A stretch of 29,450 nt of DNA from Lingula anatina. Lineage: Eukaryota > Brachiopoda > Lingulata > Lingulida > Lingulidae. Positions 19,067 to 28,989 of the stretch are shown piece by piece. A program made the translations under genes and the position numbers. Below the pieces are notes generated by a model. It saw only the letters and a list, made by a program, of their open reading frames with translations, was not told the origin of the DNA and searched no databases. The stretch is taken from NCBI RefSeq assembly GCF_001039355.2, contig NW_019775985.1, positions 86,366-115,815 of the forward strand, given 5' to 3'. Numbering within the stretch: position 1 is the first letter of the stretch; the number at the start of each line of letters is the position of its first letter.

Positions 19067-22000
19067 TAGATAGATAGATAGATATAGATAGATATAGATA
19101 GATAGATAGATTATTTGATTGTTAGTCTAGATGACTGGGGCAAAAATTGCTCAAACGGTGGAAAAAGCATGAACTTGGCACAAATGTTCTTTGGACTATG
19201 CTGATCATTTTCAAGGGCAGTGCCCAAATTTCAAAGCGTTGCTTAGCAACCGTTGCTAAGGAAGTGATTTACCTTAGTAACAAGCTAATTGGACCTTCCT
19301 TGTTCAGTTTAAATGATTTTAAAAGGCTTTTAATACTGTTTCAAGCCATCATATCTGTCACTATAATACTTTAAGCCATTAAAAGCCTAAGTAAACCATT
19401 GCAACAGTTGATAGACAGCATATTACCCTAACAACAAGTATTTAACATTATATATATCTGTAGCATATTACATATCCTCCAGTTCCTTCCCATCATTTTG
19501 TTCCCATTCTACATATACTTACATGTTTCTTCATTATTAAGATAGGTACATAAATATTGTATGCTTGCACAAACCCAAATACAAATATCTCCGGAGATAT
19601 CTTAATGACCACACCTAAATTAACTTAAGCAGGGCAAGTGATGCACATCCAAACATTGTTACATGTGGACAATCCCAAAAACATACAGAATATTTTCCCT
19701 AGCAGTACTGCAGAATTCCCAAATTCATAAGATAAGCATAAGTATTGCATATTCTATGATTTATTCCGATTTGGAGCAACTTCATTTTCGAGTGATCTGT
19801 TTCTTAAATGTCATTTCCCAATTATCAGTACTCAAGGTTTTTTTTAATATGTCTGCCTTTCACATACACCTTTATCTGGTGACAGTATATGGCTTTGGAG
19901 GATTTTGTGCGAAAAAAAGGTTTGGTTACTTGTTTTATTGGGTCAATTATTTCTTGGTATGCTGTAATTTCCTTCCATGGGAAGAGATAGCCATTCAGAT
20001 GGTAAGCTCTTTTGGATTCTGAATTAGCCCAGAAAGTTGGTGTTAAGGTTGATTTTTTGTTGAGTTCCTCTAGACAGAGGGGATTTCAAATGTCATTTAT
20101 AATATCATATATGTAAAAAAATTACACCATCTTTTATGGAAAATAGTTTTTCAATTTCTTTCAATTTTTGAGTTTTGACATAATTGTTGTAATAGGATTT
20201 CATCTGGGGTTAAATTGCGATTTTCTTGAATTTCAATCAAAAAACCAAAAATCTTTGCCAAAGGGAATTAGAAGTTGCTTTTAGTATTTTTAATCCACCT
20301 TTTGTAACCACAGATTCCTGACATTTCCCCGAGAAAAACGCTTTCCACTTACTCTTACTTTCTTTATAAAGAAGTCGTTTAAGCCATGTAGAGATTAGGG
20401 CCTCAGTAAATTTTTTATTTGCGGTACCTTTTACCGTCCAATTTTGTAATCAGACGCCATCCTTGCTCATTTTATTTTTTATCTTTTCCCATTCCTCATT
20501 AAGTTTAATATGATATGCATATTTTAAAGTACTGAGGGAGGGGGGGTGGCGCTGGTAGGAGAATTTATACATGCATTACGTAAGATGAGAAATACTAAAG
20601 GTTTAACCACTGTTGTCTTTCCTATTACTGAAAGGTTTCTCAGGGACCATGTATTTTTCATTTTGTTTAATATTTTCTAAAAAAAAAATTCACATTGTAT
20701 TTTGTCAGTTTCTATTATCTACCAAATAACTTAAATACACCTTCATGGTTCTATTTTAATTATTTTTGTTAATCAATGAAGTTCAAAAGTTTCTGTTCAC
20801 ACCCAAAGGCCGTTAGATGCCATATCTTACTTCCACCAAGGCTTCTCTACAACAATATAAGAGTATTCTTGCGTGATGAACACATATGAATCAGCACTAC
20901 CGTGCCATGTCATCAGATACCGTGTGCTTACTCTGGTTGGACTTGTGCGGAACAGTGGACCCTTGTGGACACATTTGCCAGAAGCTATTGGCCTGCCCAG
21001 AGTTGCTCCAGTGTGCATGTAGGTGCAGATGTAGAGGCTGACAATGTGCAAAGGGCAAATGCACTGTATATTGCACATATATGGGAGGATTTGACGCCTT
21101 AACTATTGCAGGTGATACAAGCATGGAAATGACTGGTTACTAACTTTGAATTCGAACATGCTGCCTTAAGTATCTGTAGCGGCAATGTTTTTGATCGGAT
21201 GTGTGTAAACATCACACAATTTTTCAACTTAAAATTATAAATATCTTGCTCAAAAGTGTAGTTCTTAGCTAGTATTATAGATTTGCCTTACTTAATAGAC
21301 TAACGCAACTATAAATGCTTGTTGCTAGGGTAATATGCTACCTTAAGGTTAAGGTTAATTTGGGTTTTAATTGCCTAAAAATAATCTAGTGATAGTTCTG
21401 ATGCCCTGAAACATAGTTATTAGCATTTCTAAACCATTTAAACTGGACAAGAAAGGTCTAATTAGCTTGTTACTAAGGACATTCACTTCCATATCAATGG
21501 TTGCTAAGCAACGCTTTGAAATTTTGGGCACTGCCCTTGAAAATGATCAGCATAGTACAAGGAACATTTGTGCCAAGTTTCATGCTTTTTTCCACATTTT
21601 CAGCAATTTGGCCAATATATAGCACCAGTCATCCAGACTATGTGTCTTGAAACTCATTGACACCAGTGAGTGTAGGGCACATCTCACATATAGTGTTTCA
21701 GTAAATGGTATCTACTATGATGATGATCTAATTTTTTTCTTTACTGATGCAGCAGGTCTACAACATCGAACACATACAACAATACCTGGAAAAAGAGCAC
21801 AGAAAGCATTCTTTGGACTAAAATCTAACTTGTCAATGCATAGCCATACTTCAACCTCACGGACCACATTTATCCTTCATCAAAGAATGGCTTGTCTCGT
21901 CTATCATTCCTAATTATATTGTTGTTAGGTTGTGGTTTAGTGTTTTTATTGTGATATTCTTTTGAATATTTATTTAATTTTATGTTAAGGGTACATATGA

Positions 22001-23917
22001 ACCGAGTATCGGTGGAGAGTGAATTCCCATTAACGCATATAAATCACTTCCACTAGTTTCTTATACGACTCAAATAAATTCGACATGCCAATGGATAAAC
22101 CTAATAAATCACTCAATCAGCCATAAGAGGGAATCAGACTGCTCCTTTCTTTACATTTTTGATCACAAATTTTAACCTACTTATGTGACCTACTTTTCTG
22201 TCCCATGTATATACAGCATAGATAGCTAGCAGAAAAATCCGCCCAAATATCATTTTTCGGGTAATATCAAACAACATATTTTGGTAATTACCTTAGTTAT
22301 ACTATTGGAGACTTTTATGTACTGGTATATGGTATTTGTGGCAAAAATGACTTCATATGCATCTTTAAATATTGTAAGTTCATTTCTAATTATATCAGTG
22401 GCGGATTTGGGGACGGTCAGGGGGCCTTGACCCCCTTTCGGCTTCTGAAAAAATGTCACACCAATGTTAACCTCTTGAAATGAGAAACTTGACAAGCTGA
22501 ATCACAGTTCTAAGCAGTATCAAATGGCAACGTTCGCCCTCTAAAATAGCAAATAAAAACGGGTCTTTAGCGGCCCCCAATCCCCACACCAAGCAGGGGG
22601 TAAGGTCGCCTTGGCATACGCGGACCACCCCTCAAATAATCCAGGATCCCCCGTCAAATGTCGTTCAAAAGCATTACTCTACGGTATGTTTTCAAATCAT
22701 TCAACAATTGTCAATTTATCACTCGTGCAATATGTATATTAATCGTTTGGTTGTAATTTAATAAATGCTTAAAATATTACTTTTTGTGACCTTAGAGTAT
22801 GTGAAAAGTATGCACTTGTTTTTTGTTTTTGTTTTTTTTTTTTCTTTTCTTTATTTCCCTCCGCGTAATGGATTTGGATTTATTGATATACCCCTTTCCA
22901 TGTTGATGGTTGATAAAATAAGCACTTCCACCCCTCTCCCTGACAAAAAAAAACATAATATTGGACGGTACAGGTAAATATATTAGGTATGATAGCATAC
23001 AAAAACTTTCCAGTTGAGAAGGCTGACATACATATTCTGCCACTAGAGGCACTACTTCTTATTCAGAATCAACTATTAGGATTCCCCATGTTGGGGTAAA
23101 CAAAAATCTGGTTCCTGGCCCCTAGCCTAACTATATTTAAATCTACCAGTATTACCAGTATTAGTCAAAAGACTCACCGACAATACCGCGGTATGTCCTA
23201 ATTCAGCCAAAAAATATTCGTCTGAGCACTTCACGTAGACCTCTTTGATGCGAGTGTGCGTTGCTCCACCAAAAAACTCTTGCTCTGTAACCACCCACCA
23301 ATCATTACCAGCCCACGACAGGACCATGACACCGAGGTCGCCAACAGGAGTGGGAAACCCGAATGCAAGACCGTCGAAAGTTTTGTAGTTAACATCGCCA
23401 TGTGCAGTACAGTTGGCATCAGGGACTAAATGAACAAAAACATTCAAGTTGAAGTTCTTTAAGATGAAGTTTCAATATGTTAACGTCGAATAAAATAACT
23501 ATGTTAGGGCTCATTCCCATTGAATCTATCGGCCTACGTACAATTCCAAGGGAACTCTCGCTAAATTTTTTTTTTTTTTTTTTTTTTTTTTTGAGAATGA
23601 GCCTTTAGTAATCACTATAATAAATTTTCAGTGATGCAAGACTTATTCTAAATAAATTTCACAACATAACAGACAGTTTGTATTTGATTGCCATCGCGGA
23701 CAAGTACGTTACGTTATTCACCGACAATCAAAAGCGACATGGGATTAATACATCTCTACTTACGAATAAATCTCAGTGGGAATTTCGCTTTTTCACCTAA
23801 ATGTGGTGCTAGCTTGTTTTCAATCTGCTGGGGAGTGCGAGCGGCATCTACCATCGCAGCAGGCCCAACGGTGACCAGCAGTATGGCGACGGCCAGGAAA
23901 ATAAGCTGTCGATCCAT
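17904..23917 (-). CDS. Secreted single-VWD-domain protein, three exons
   Basis: Joining 23917-23764, 23425-23178 and 18203-17904 gives 233 residues. All junctions have GT/AG sites and compatible phases (phase 1 at the first intron, 0 at the second). Residues 1 to about 25 form a signal peptide (MDRQLIFLAVAILLVTVGPA), so the protein should be secreted. The VWD domain runs from about residue 57 (CTAHGDVNYKTFDG, like the CxxxGDPHxxTFDG start of VWD) to about 212 (GICADYNG, the place of CGLCGNYNG). VWD domains mediate assembly and binding in mucins, vitellogenins, von Willebrand factor and invertebrate matrix proteins. The expected second Cys (C-x-Y after F-x-F) is missing, and the mature part has five cysteines (57, 118, 174, 197, 207), an odd number. 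NCT at 56-58 is a potential N-glycosylation site. The specific function is unknown; a coelomic, mucus or shell/matrix protein is possible. Confidence 0.85.
18561..18793. mobile_element. Short interspersed repeat / MITE, copy 1
   Basis: It starts ATCAGTGGTGGATTAATAGG and ends near ATCCTGGATCTGCCC. It aligns along its length with copy 2 at 22394-22657: both share a GTCCC/GACCCCC-rich start, AATCACACCAATG-like and CTCTTGAAAT words, TCAAATGGCAA-type words and a CCAGGATC-like end. The ends (TGG(C/T)GGAT...ATC(T)GCC) are short imperfect inverted repeats, which fits a MITE better than a SINE. No RNA polymerase III promoter boxes were recognised. Confidence 0.7.
19019..19112. repeat. TA / GATA microsatellite
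   Basis: A TA run of more than 20 units passes into GATA and GATATA units. It ends 10 bp before the left end of the long-inverted-repeat element. Confidence 0.95.
19620..20560 (-). pseudogene. Tx1/L1-like LINE reverse transcriptase C-terminal remnant
   Basis: Read on the minus strand, broken frames give WLKRLLYKESKSKWKAFF, then TDNWEMTFKKQITRK, then KLLQIGINHRICNTYAYLMN, GILQYC and VCFWDCPHV in successive frames. This is the order seen after the RT core in Tx1/L1-like LINEs, where W-x-x-x-(F/Y)-K-x-x, (Q/L)-(F/I)-x-INHRI-x-x-T-N and a C-x-x-C...HLFW-x-C zinc-binding segment occur. Many stops and frameshifts show age. Nothing 5' of this part (endonuclease or RT active site) is visible. The plus-strand open frame at 19663-20022 is a shadow. 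The fragment lies inside the long-inverted-repeat element. Confidence 0.55.
20561..21310. other. Interior of long-inverted-repeat element, unexplained
   Basis: Overlapping open frames on both strands at 20827-21124 (for example minus-strand GPLFRTSPTRVSTRYLMTWH) look more GC-rich than their surroundings, but I recognise no family. No transposase signature was found. Confidence 0.35.
22394..22657. mobile_element. Short interspersed repeat / MITE, copy 2
   Basis: Same orientation as copy 1, starting ATCAGTGGCGGATTTGGGGA and ending near ATAATCCAGGATCCCCC. It is diverged by substitutions and small indels. Both copies lie in the same intron, one on each side of the long-inverted-repeat element. 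The ORF overlapping on the minus strand (22250-22495) is not a gene. Confidence 0.7.
23178..23425 (-). CDS. VWD gene exon 2 (first half of VWD domain)
   Basis: The acceptor is a T-rich tract ending TTTAG before 23425, and the donor is GTGAGT (23177-23172). It encodes residues 52-134, starting with PDANCTAHGDVNYKTFDG and ending AELGHTAVLS. The start matches the first strand of a VWD domain. Aromatic-rich NDWWVVTEQEFFGG and KCSDEYFL continue the fold. The codon split with exon 1 gives Leu at position 52. Confidence 0.85.
23568..23592. repeat. Poly-T tract in intron 1 of the VWD gene
   Basis: About 25 T residues on the plus strand, i.e. poly-A on the sense strand of the gene. It may be the tail of a small retroposed sequence, but no element body was recognised. 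Confidence 0.8.
23764..23917 (-). CDS. VWD gene exon 1 (signal peptide)
   Basis: The ATG at 23917-23915 is the first on the predicted transcript and has A at -3 and G at +4, a good initiation context. It encodes 51 residues plus one base: a hydrophobic signal peptide, then a short polar segment (VDAARTPQQIENKLAPHLGE). The exon ends at a GTAAGT donor (23763-23758), leaving phase 1. There are no cysteines here. Intron 1 (23426-23763, 338 bp) follows. Confidence 0.85.
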
Positions 23918-23959
23918 TATGTCGGTTAGCAGATATCTCAGTTGTCGTCTGTGCGGGGT

Positions 23960-23967
23960 CTTTTATA
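23960..23967 (-). promoter_or_regulatory. TATA box of the VWD gene
   Basis: TATAAAAG on the minus strand, about 43 bp upstream of the ATG. Transcription would start near 23937, giving a 5' untranslated leader of about 20 nt. A strong TATA box fits a highly or tissue-specifically expressed secreted-protein gene. Confidence 0.75.
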
Positions 23968-25966
23968 GTTCCCAAGTTCATTTAATTTTTACTGATTTGC
24001 AATAGAAACTACCAATAGGCGTTTAGATGAATATTAATGTTGACGTCACCCATTTTTTTTTAAATTTTATTTTATGCTCGTCATTACATTATGCTTCATA
24101 ATTTTGTAAAAGTCTGAAAAGGAATCAGAATTAGGGATTATTGTGTTTGAATTGGTTATGTTTCCCTTCTACTACCTTGAATGGTTTATTTGTATCCTTA
24201 TTTTATTGTTGACATCTTTCAACCCTATCAGAACAGGTCTGACTTATAACAGTCTTCTTAAGAATTCCCATTTACACGCCACCAGGAAAAATGAAGCTAA
24301 ATTAAATTTGACATGGCACCGTCGTCTCAATCACACGTGCAATGTATTGTATCAGTATTGTATAAGCCTTTTAACCTCCCACAAACCGTGCACAGCTGAT
24401 GAAATTAATACATACAATACCCACATCAGGTGCTCTGGAGATACTTTCCTTGTACTTGGACAATATTTTGCCTTGCCAGTTGACAGAAACTAATATGAAA
24501 GGCATGTCGGAATATCCATTTTGGAACGTTTAATATCATGTTTAATTAGATACAGAGGAACATTTTCATTTTTTTAGTCAACCGCCACTTCCTATAGACG
24601 CCATAGGTCTACGTAGCAGAGACTCTCGCTGAATGCAATCAATATAACAGATTAATTCGCCTCCCCCTGGAGTTAAGCAGAACACAGAAAAGCTGGTGAT
24701 TATACCAGATCTTTGGACAAGATGAGGTGTACCATTCAATAATGCTGATTGCACTCGATCTGCAAGTCCCCGCAAAGTTGGTTCAACCGCCTTATCCGTT
24801 TAAAAGGCCTGAATGTGTTTCAATGTGTCAACCGTGTTACTTCAATAAATTTATTTACGTGTAAGAAAAGCTTTATTCATCAGTGATATTTTTTTCATCA
24901 AAACAGTCTGTTTCATTTGAAGCTTTTCAATTACTGATTAGGAGCTGTGGTAAAATAGGATGAAAATAGCTAAGACGTCGCATATTTAATGAACTGAATA
25001 GTCAGTAAAGATTCTATTTGCCCGGATATTTTGAACATAGAATCCCATAATAATTAATAATTAATTCAGCTTTCTGCATTCCATCTAATTCCAGCTGGAC
25101 TGTGACTTGGCAAATGAAATACTGCCTTATTTTAAAATTAATCATCAGTTTGTTTTAGAAATGATGATACTTATTCTTTCAAGAAAGGAATTTTAATAGC
25201 ATTGTCACATTTTGGGATCTGATCAGCTTTTATATTGCATAAACGCATATACCCAATATTCTAAGTGGGACAGTGTCTTAAAAAGCACTGCAATATTGGA
25301 CTGCAAGTTATTTTGAATAAAACTGTTTTACGAGCTATTTGTGTCTTGCATTTCATGAAATACGCAATTAATTTGATTCTACGTGAAACTTTGCTTTCTA
25401 CCCCTCCTACCCACAAAAATCACTAGCTTTGCCATTTTCGTTTTAAAAAATGTGGTTTAATTAATACTTCTATTCAGGGTCCAGCAAGACTAACGGATCC
25501 TGCTACCTTAGTCATTTTACATTTCTTTCTGTTAAGGGCATATTGTTTGTGCAACATTTGTACAATTTCAGCAAGTCCTGTATGCAACCTACCGGTATAC
25601 CATGAAAATCTTATTCTAATGAAAATCGGACTACCGGAGTCAAACTTTCATGGAAATCTGACTCCCCTTATAAAAATTTGACTCCCCCAAGGCTCCATAA
25701 ATCTTATTTTATTTGAGTTTATGACTTTTATTTTGTAGTGTGGATAATGAAAGAGGATACATTGGCAATCTTTGTTTGTTTTCAGGTAAAAACTTTTTTT
25801 GACAAAATAACAAAATTTTTAATGTGTTTTTACATGACTCCCCTTTGAAAAAGTCATTTGTTTGATATTTGGTGATCATTTCAACACCTTTCCTTTTAGA
25901 AAGTGTTTTATTAGGCTTGATATACAGCATTGGTCAAAAAGGTTGTCCCACCCCCATTTCCATGTA
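23968..25966. other. Upstream of the VWD gene; no gene seen
   Basis: AT-rich sequence. A minus-strand frame at 24578-24775 (65 residues, SALLNGTPHLVQRSG) is the least random-looking, with no match to a family I know; it may be a decayed exon or chance. Nothing else supported. Confidence 0.4.
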
Positions 25967-26203
25967 GGGGAGAGCGGGGTGGGTTGGAACGCGTGTAAGT
26001 TGGAACATTGGCTTTATTTCTTAAACCACAAGACCGATCATGTGCTTCTTCAGAATAAAAGTGTCATTTGGTATGGCCATTCATCCGGTAAACTTTTGGA
26101 AGTTTCGAAAATGCAGTAAAAGTTTTATGCAAAAAAAGCTCATTTTCGCTACTCGAAGTAAGTTTTCATATTTTTGACTCTCACCGTGCTGTAAACCAAA
26201 GTA

Positions 26204-27865
26204 CAGACTTGACATTTAATATGGAATATTTCAGTTTCGAAGGTAAACCTAGGTAAAAATACATTCTTTTTTCAAAAACATCCTATCTTATATAAGATTT
26301 GTGAATGTAAAATTCTGCAGTAAGGTGTGTCACTACCAATTAACCGTTTTTCATGCCTATTGCGCTGCTACATTATGTAATTTGCAGTGATTTAATTGGG
26401 TAGTGTTCCTTTGGGCTGATCAAAGCTTGGCTTAGGCAAAGGTTGGTTCTGTCAAAAAAGTATCCATATTTCGACAACTACTGCATAGAAGAATTTGAAA
26501 TTTTGCATGCAAGCGGTCAGTTTTGCAGTGCGTAAAATGAGTCAAGTAGTGCATTACAAAGTTGTTAATCTAAGGCAGAATGGCGCGAAAAAGACAAACA
26601 TAACCAGACAGATCATAGCGCCAAACGGAACGGTCCCCACAGTTTTATAGAGTAATGCCCAGACTGATGTACTTACACGGAGGTCACCCCCAATGTATCA
26701 AAATTTTACCTACAGGGTACAGGACCCACTGTCTATCGGGATACGCTGCTGCAACTAAACAAAAAACATTTAGTCCGTTTATAACGAGGGGTAAATTGCC
26801 ACTAAAATGCGTTTTTCAAAGCCCTTAGCGAACACCAAACTGGTTTTAGCAGGTAAGAACACCAAATGACCTCCGAGTTACCCACTGTATACAGCAAAAC
26901 ATCGTCGTCTGTTTCTCTCATGAATTGGGGGCCATGAACGATTCTGGGTAGAACACTGAAACTGCGTGGCTTTCTTTATTGAGGTCAGATTTCACCTGTA
27001 CCGCCCAATTAGTCAAAACAGAGCTTACAGATATCCAGAAGAGGCCTACGACGAAGCATATGCCGGGTCTAAAGTGACAAGGGTGATTGACAGCGTCAAT
27101 ATTTGGAGTAGATTCCACATTGGTGCCAAAACACCAATGGTAGTCATCGACGAAAACCTGAACCAGATCAAATAAAGGAATAATATCGGAACCACTTGAC
27201 TATCATTTGATAGGGGGCACCTTAGGAACAAGTCTAAGTTGCACGATGAGGTTGATGGTTCACACAGAGCACTTTTAATAGCAGATAACTTACAGAACCA
27301 AGGGAATGAGCAGCTACCCTGGTCATCAAAATCGCCACATTTGAACCACATAGACAATATTTCGGTAGACCATTATTCACCAATCAACTGCCTACATGTC
27401 CTACAACAATTCTGGACCAGATTGGACAATTTTAGACCGATGCCTGGAATGCTATTCCAGATTGAAATCTAAAAACCTACCCCCAAGAAATGCCTTGCCG
27501 CTTGAGAGCGCTGGCAACAGCCACGAAGAGGCCAGGCGTAACAACGAGCATTACTGTGACTAGCAACTGACATGAGGGTCTTTTGTGGAGCGTATTACCC
27601 TTTTACAGACGATAATTTGGAAAATATGGAGATCCAAAATATCTCTTTTAATGGGAGTCGTATGACATAGAATAGGCAATGTGTTTTTGTTTGCTTCTCT
27701 GGCGAATTCCATTAATGAACTGATGTCACAATGACATCAAAGAGATAATTTAAAGTTATCAAAACACGATATTAATCCTTATTTTCATTCATCAGTCAGC
27801 CAAATAGGAAAAAACTGATAAAAAATTATTTCGAAAAAAATATTCCATATTAAATGTCAAGTCTG
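26204..27865 (+). mobile_element. Tc1/mariner-like element with intact ends
   Basis: The element begins CAGACTTGACATTTAATATG and its right end is the exact reverse complement; the TIR is perfect over 27 bp (26204-26230 and 27839-27865). TA flanks both sides (26202-26203 and 27866-27867), as expected for Tc1/mariner insertion. The length, 1662 bp, is normal for a full-length Tc1-type transposon. The interior holds one decayed transposase. It sits inside the pogo-like region, so it inserted later. Confidence 0.9.
26537..27570 (+). pseudogene. Tc1-like DDE transposase, inactivated
   Basis: An N-terminal piece from 26537 (VVNLRQNGAKKTNITRQI) resembles the first DNA-binding HTH. The catalytic half is recognisable from 26966 in shifting frames: FIEVRFHLYRP, then YRYPEEAYDEAY, then HIGAKTPMVVIDENLNQIK, then LLIADNLQNQG, then QLPWSSKSPHLNHIDN. 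Intact Tc1 transposases read SDEVRF, HxGAKTPLVVI-x-GNLN, HDNARPH and LPWPAKSPDLNPIEHLWD. Here the first catalytic Asp (SDE) is replaced (FIE), the second (HDN) is ADN, and the third catalytic position is altered with its neighbours (IDN for IEH). Several stops break the frame. The protein therefore cannot mobilise the element. Confidence 0.85.
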
Positions 27866-27930
27866 TATAAGGATTATATCACTGAAATTGTGCATAGCGC
27901 TTAGGACCACCTTTATGTTCAAAAAGCTGT

Positions 27931-27947
27931 AGTTTTTTTTTTTTTTT
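27931..27947. repeat. Poly-T tract
   Basis: About 16 T residues in non-coding sequence between the Tc1-like element and the TTGGAAC cluster. Confidence 0.8.
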
Positions 27948-28139
27948 AATCACCTCCCACGTGTTAAAGAAGTACAGTGTCATAAGTAGGCCATGACGTC
28001 ATGGGGGTTGGTAGGAACAATTGACATGGGGCCAGTTGGAACACTGTCAGGAGTGTTCCAACCCACCCCGCACGGTGCTTTTCATTTTTTTTATCTCTCT
28101 AAATGTTTTATTTTCAACTTTAAAGAGAGCAGTAATGTA

Positions 28140-28482
28140 GTAACCCAGTACAACTCCAACTGGAGACGAAATCCAGCTGGTAGAACATCTCCAGATGCCG
28201 GAATGTACATGCTTGTAGAAAGTACAAGGGGGGATGGTCACTGCTTGTTAAATGCAGTTGCTAGCTGTTTGGTCGAAAGAGGTCTGCATACCAACTGTTA
28301 CTCTTTGCGATAAATTTCTGTTAGAAGTGGAAGAAAATGTCGATTATTACTCTGCATTTCGCGGCAAAATGAAAATATTCTAGCTGAGAGCCTACGTTAT
28401 GGATAAACTATACAACACCAATTCTGCCAATATTGTTTTAAATGCTTTGTGTAATGGATTGGGGGTTGCTGTTAATGTTTAG
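28140..28482 (+). pseudogene. OTU-like cysteine protease domain remnant
   Basis: The first frame contains LVESTRGDGHCLLNAVASCL, resembling the catalytic D-G-x-C block of OTU proteases (cysteine at 28242-28244). After a frameshift between about 28287 and 28306, another frame reads CDKFLLEVEENVDYYSAF, then a TAG, then KLYNTNSANIVLNALCNGLG, matching the region where OTU-like domains of repetitive animal proteins have YNT-x-x-(G/A)-(D/N)-x-V...A-x-AL. OTU enzymes remove ubiquitin. Such domains are common in multi-copy invertebrate genes and mobile elements. The downstream catalytic His is not seen. Here it sits between a TTGGAAC cluster and the pogo transposase tail. Frame breaks make it inactive. 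Confidence 0.55.
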
Positions 28483-28560
28483 TGAACGAGAGTACAAAAT
28501 CCGCCAGAAAAGACTAACATTCACCTCGTAACTTAGGCAAAGTTTCAGTTGAAATCTTAG

Positions 28561-28989
28561 TTGCCCTCACCGGAAGAGGTGCTACAGCACACAAAACAGC
28601 TCAAGTCCAGCAATAATTGGGCTCACCGTCGCAGCCCAAAGATTAAAAGAAGAAAACGATGCAGTGCAGTTCTAACTGACACACCTGAAAAAGAGCTACT
28701 CGAAAAAGAAAAGACCAAGCCCAACAAAATTAAAAAGGACAAGTGCAACAAAAATAAAAAACAGTTAAATATTTCTAGTCGATAGAGAAAATAAAGAAAA
28801 ACTATAGGAAATAAAAAATGATCAGCGATTCTGAGTCAGAATTAGAAGAGTGGCCATGTCTGGTTTGTGGGGAGTCGTTCAGTAACAGCCGACCAAAAGA
28901 GAAATGGGTTAAATGCATTGTTTGTCTAAAGTGGTCACATGCAGACTGTACTAATTTAGGGTGACCGAGTGTGCATATGTCAGAACTGC
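28561..28989 (+). pseudogene. pogo-like transposase C-terminus with PHD-like finger
   Basis: The first part (28561-28785) reads PSPEEVLQH, then RKRCSAVLTDTPEKELLEKE and a Lys-rich run. This matches the tail of pogo-like DDE transposases in invertebrates, with the (S/A)-x-(I/V)-LTDTPEK block and a basic linker. After stops at about 28785-28800, another frame gives an acidic SDSESELEEW, then CLVCGESFSNSRPKEKWVK and CIVCLKWSHADC. The spacing C-x2-C-x15-C-x2-C-x4-H-x2-C, followed after a frameshift by CICQNC (28981-28989), is a C4HC3 pattern like a PHD finger. The DDE core is absent here. It may be the tail of the element whose ends carry TTGGAAC. Confidence 0.75.

Larger units (their letters stand above)
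19123..21640. mobile_element. Element with ~330-bp terminal inverted repeats
   Basis: The left arm (19123 to about 19450) and right arm (about 21311 to 21640) are inverted copies. Both begin TAGTCT(A/G)GATGACTGG and share long blocks such as ATGCTGATCATTTTCAAGGG, CAGTGCCCAAA and CTTAGTAACAAGCTAATT, with about 75-85% identity by eye. The 1.86-kb interior holds a decayed Tx1/L1-like LINE on the minus strand and no transposase that I recognise. The target duplication is unclear (a TGT may flank both ends). It is either a foldback-type or long-TIR DNA transposon, or two head-to-head copies of a shorter repeat. Confidence 0.75.
18204..23177 (-). other. VWD gene intron 2 (4974 bp, transposon-filled)
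   Basis: Bounded by GTGAGT (5') and TTTTCTTACAG (3') on the minus strand. It interrupts the VWD domain in phase 0. Repeats and mobile elements listed separately make up most of it, and no other exon is seen inside. The remaining parts (18210-18560, 21641-22393 and 22660-23170) show no gene. Intron 1 of the same gene is only 338 bp. Confidence 0.8.

Noticed and set aside
19663-20022. 119-residue plus-strand open frame
   Set aside because: It is antisense to the LINE reverse transcriptase remnant, whose conserved blocks read on the minus strand.
23688-24005. 105-residue plus-strand open frame
   Set aside because: It is the antisense shadow of exon 1 and the promoter of the VWD gene.
24143-24493. 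116-residue plus-strand open frame
   Set aside because: No domain, no splice or promoter signals, and AT-rich random-looking composition.
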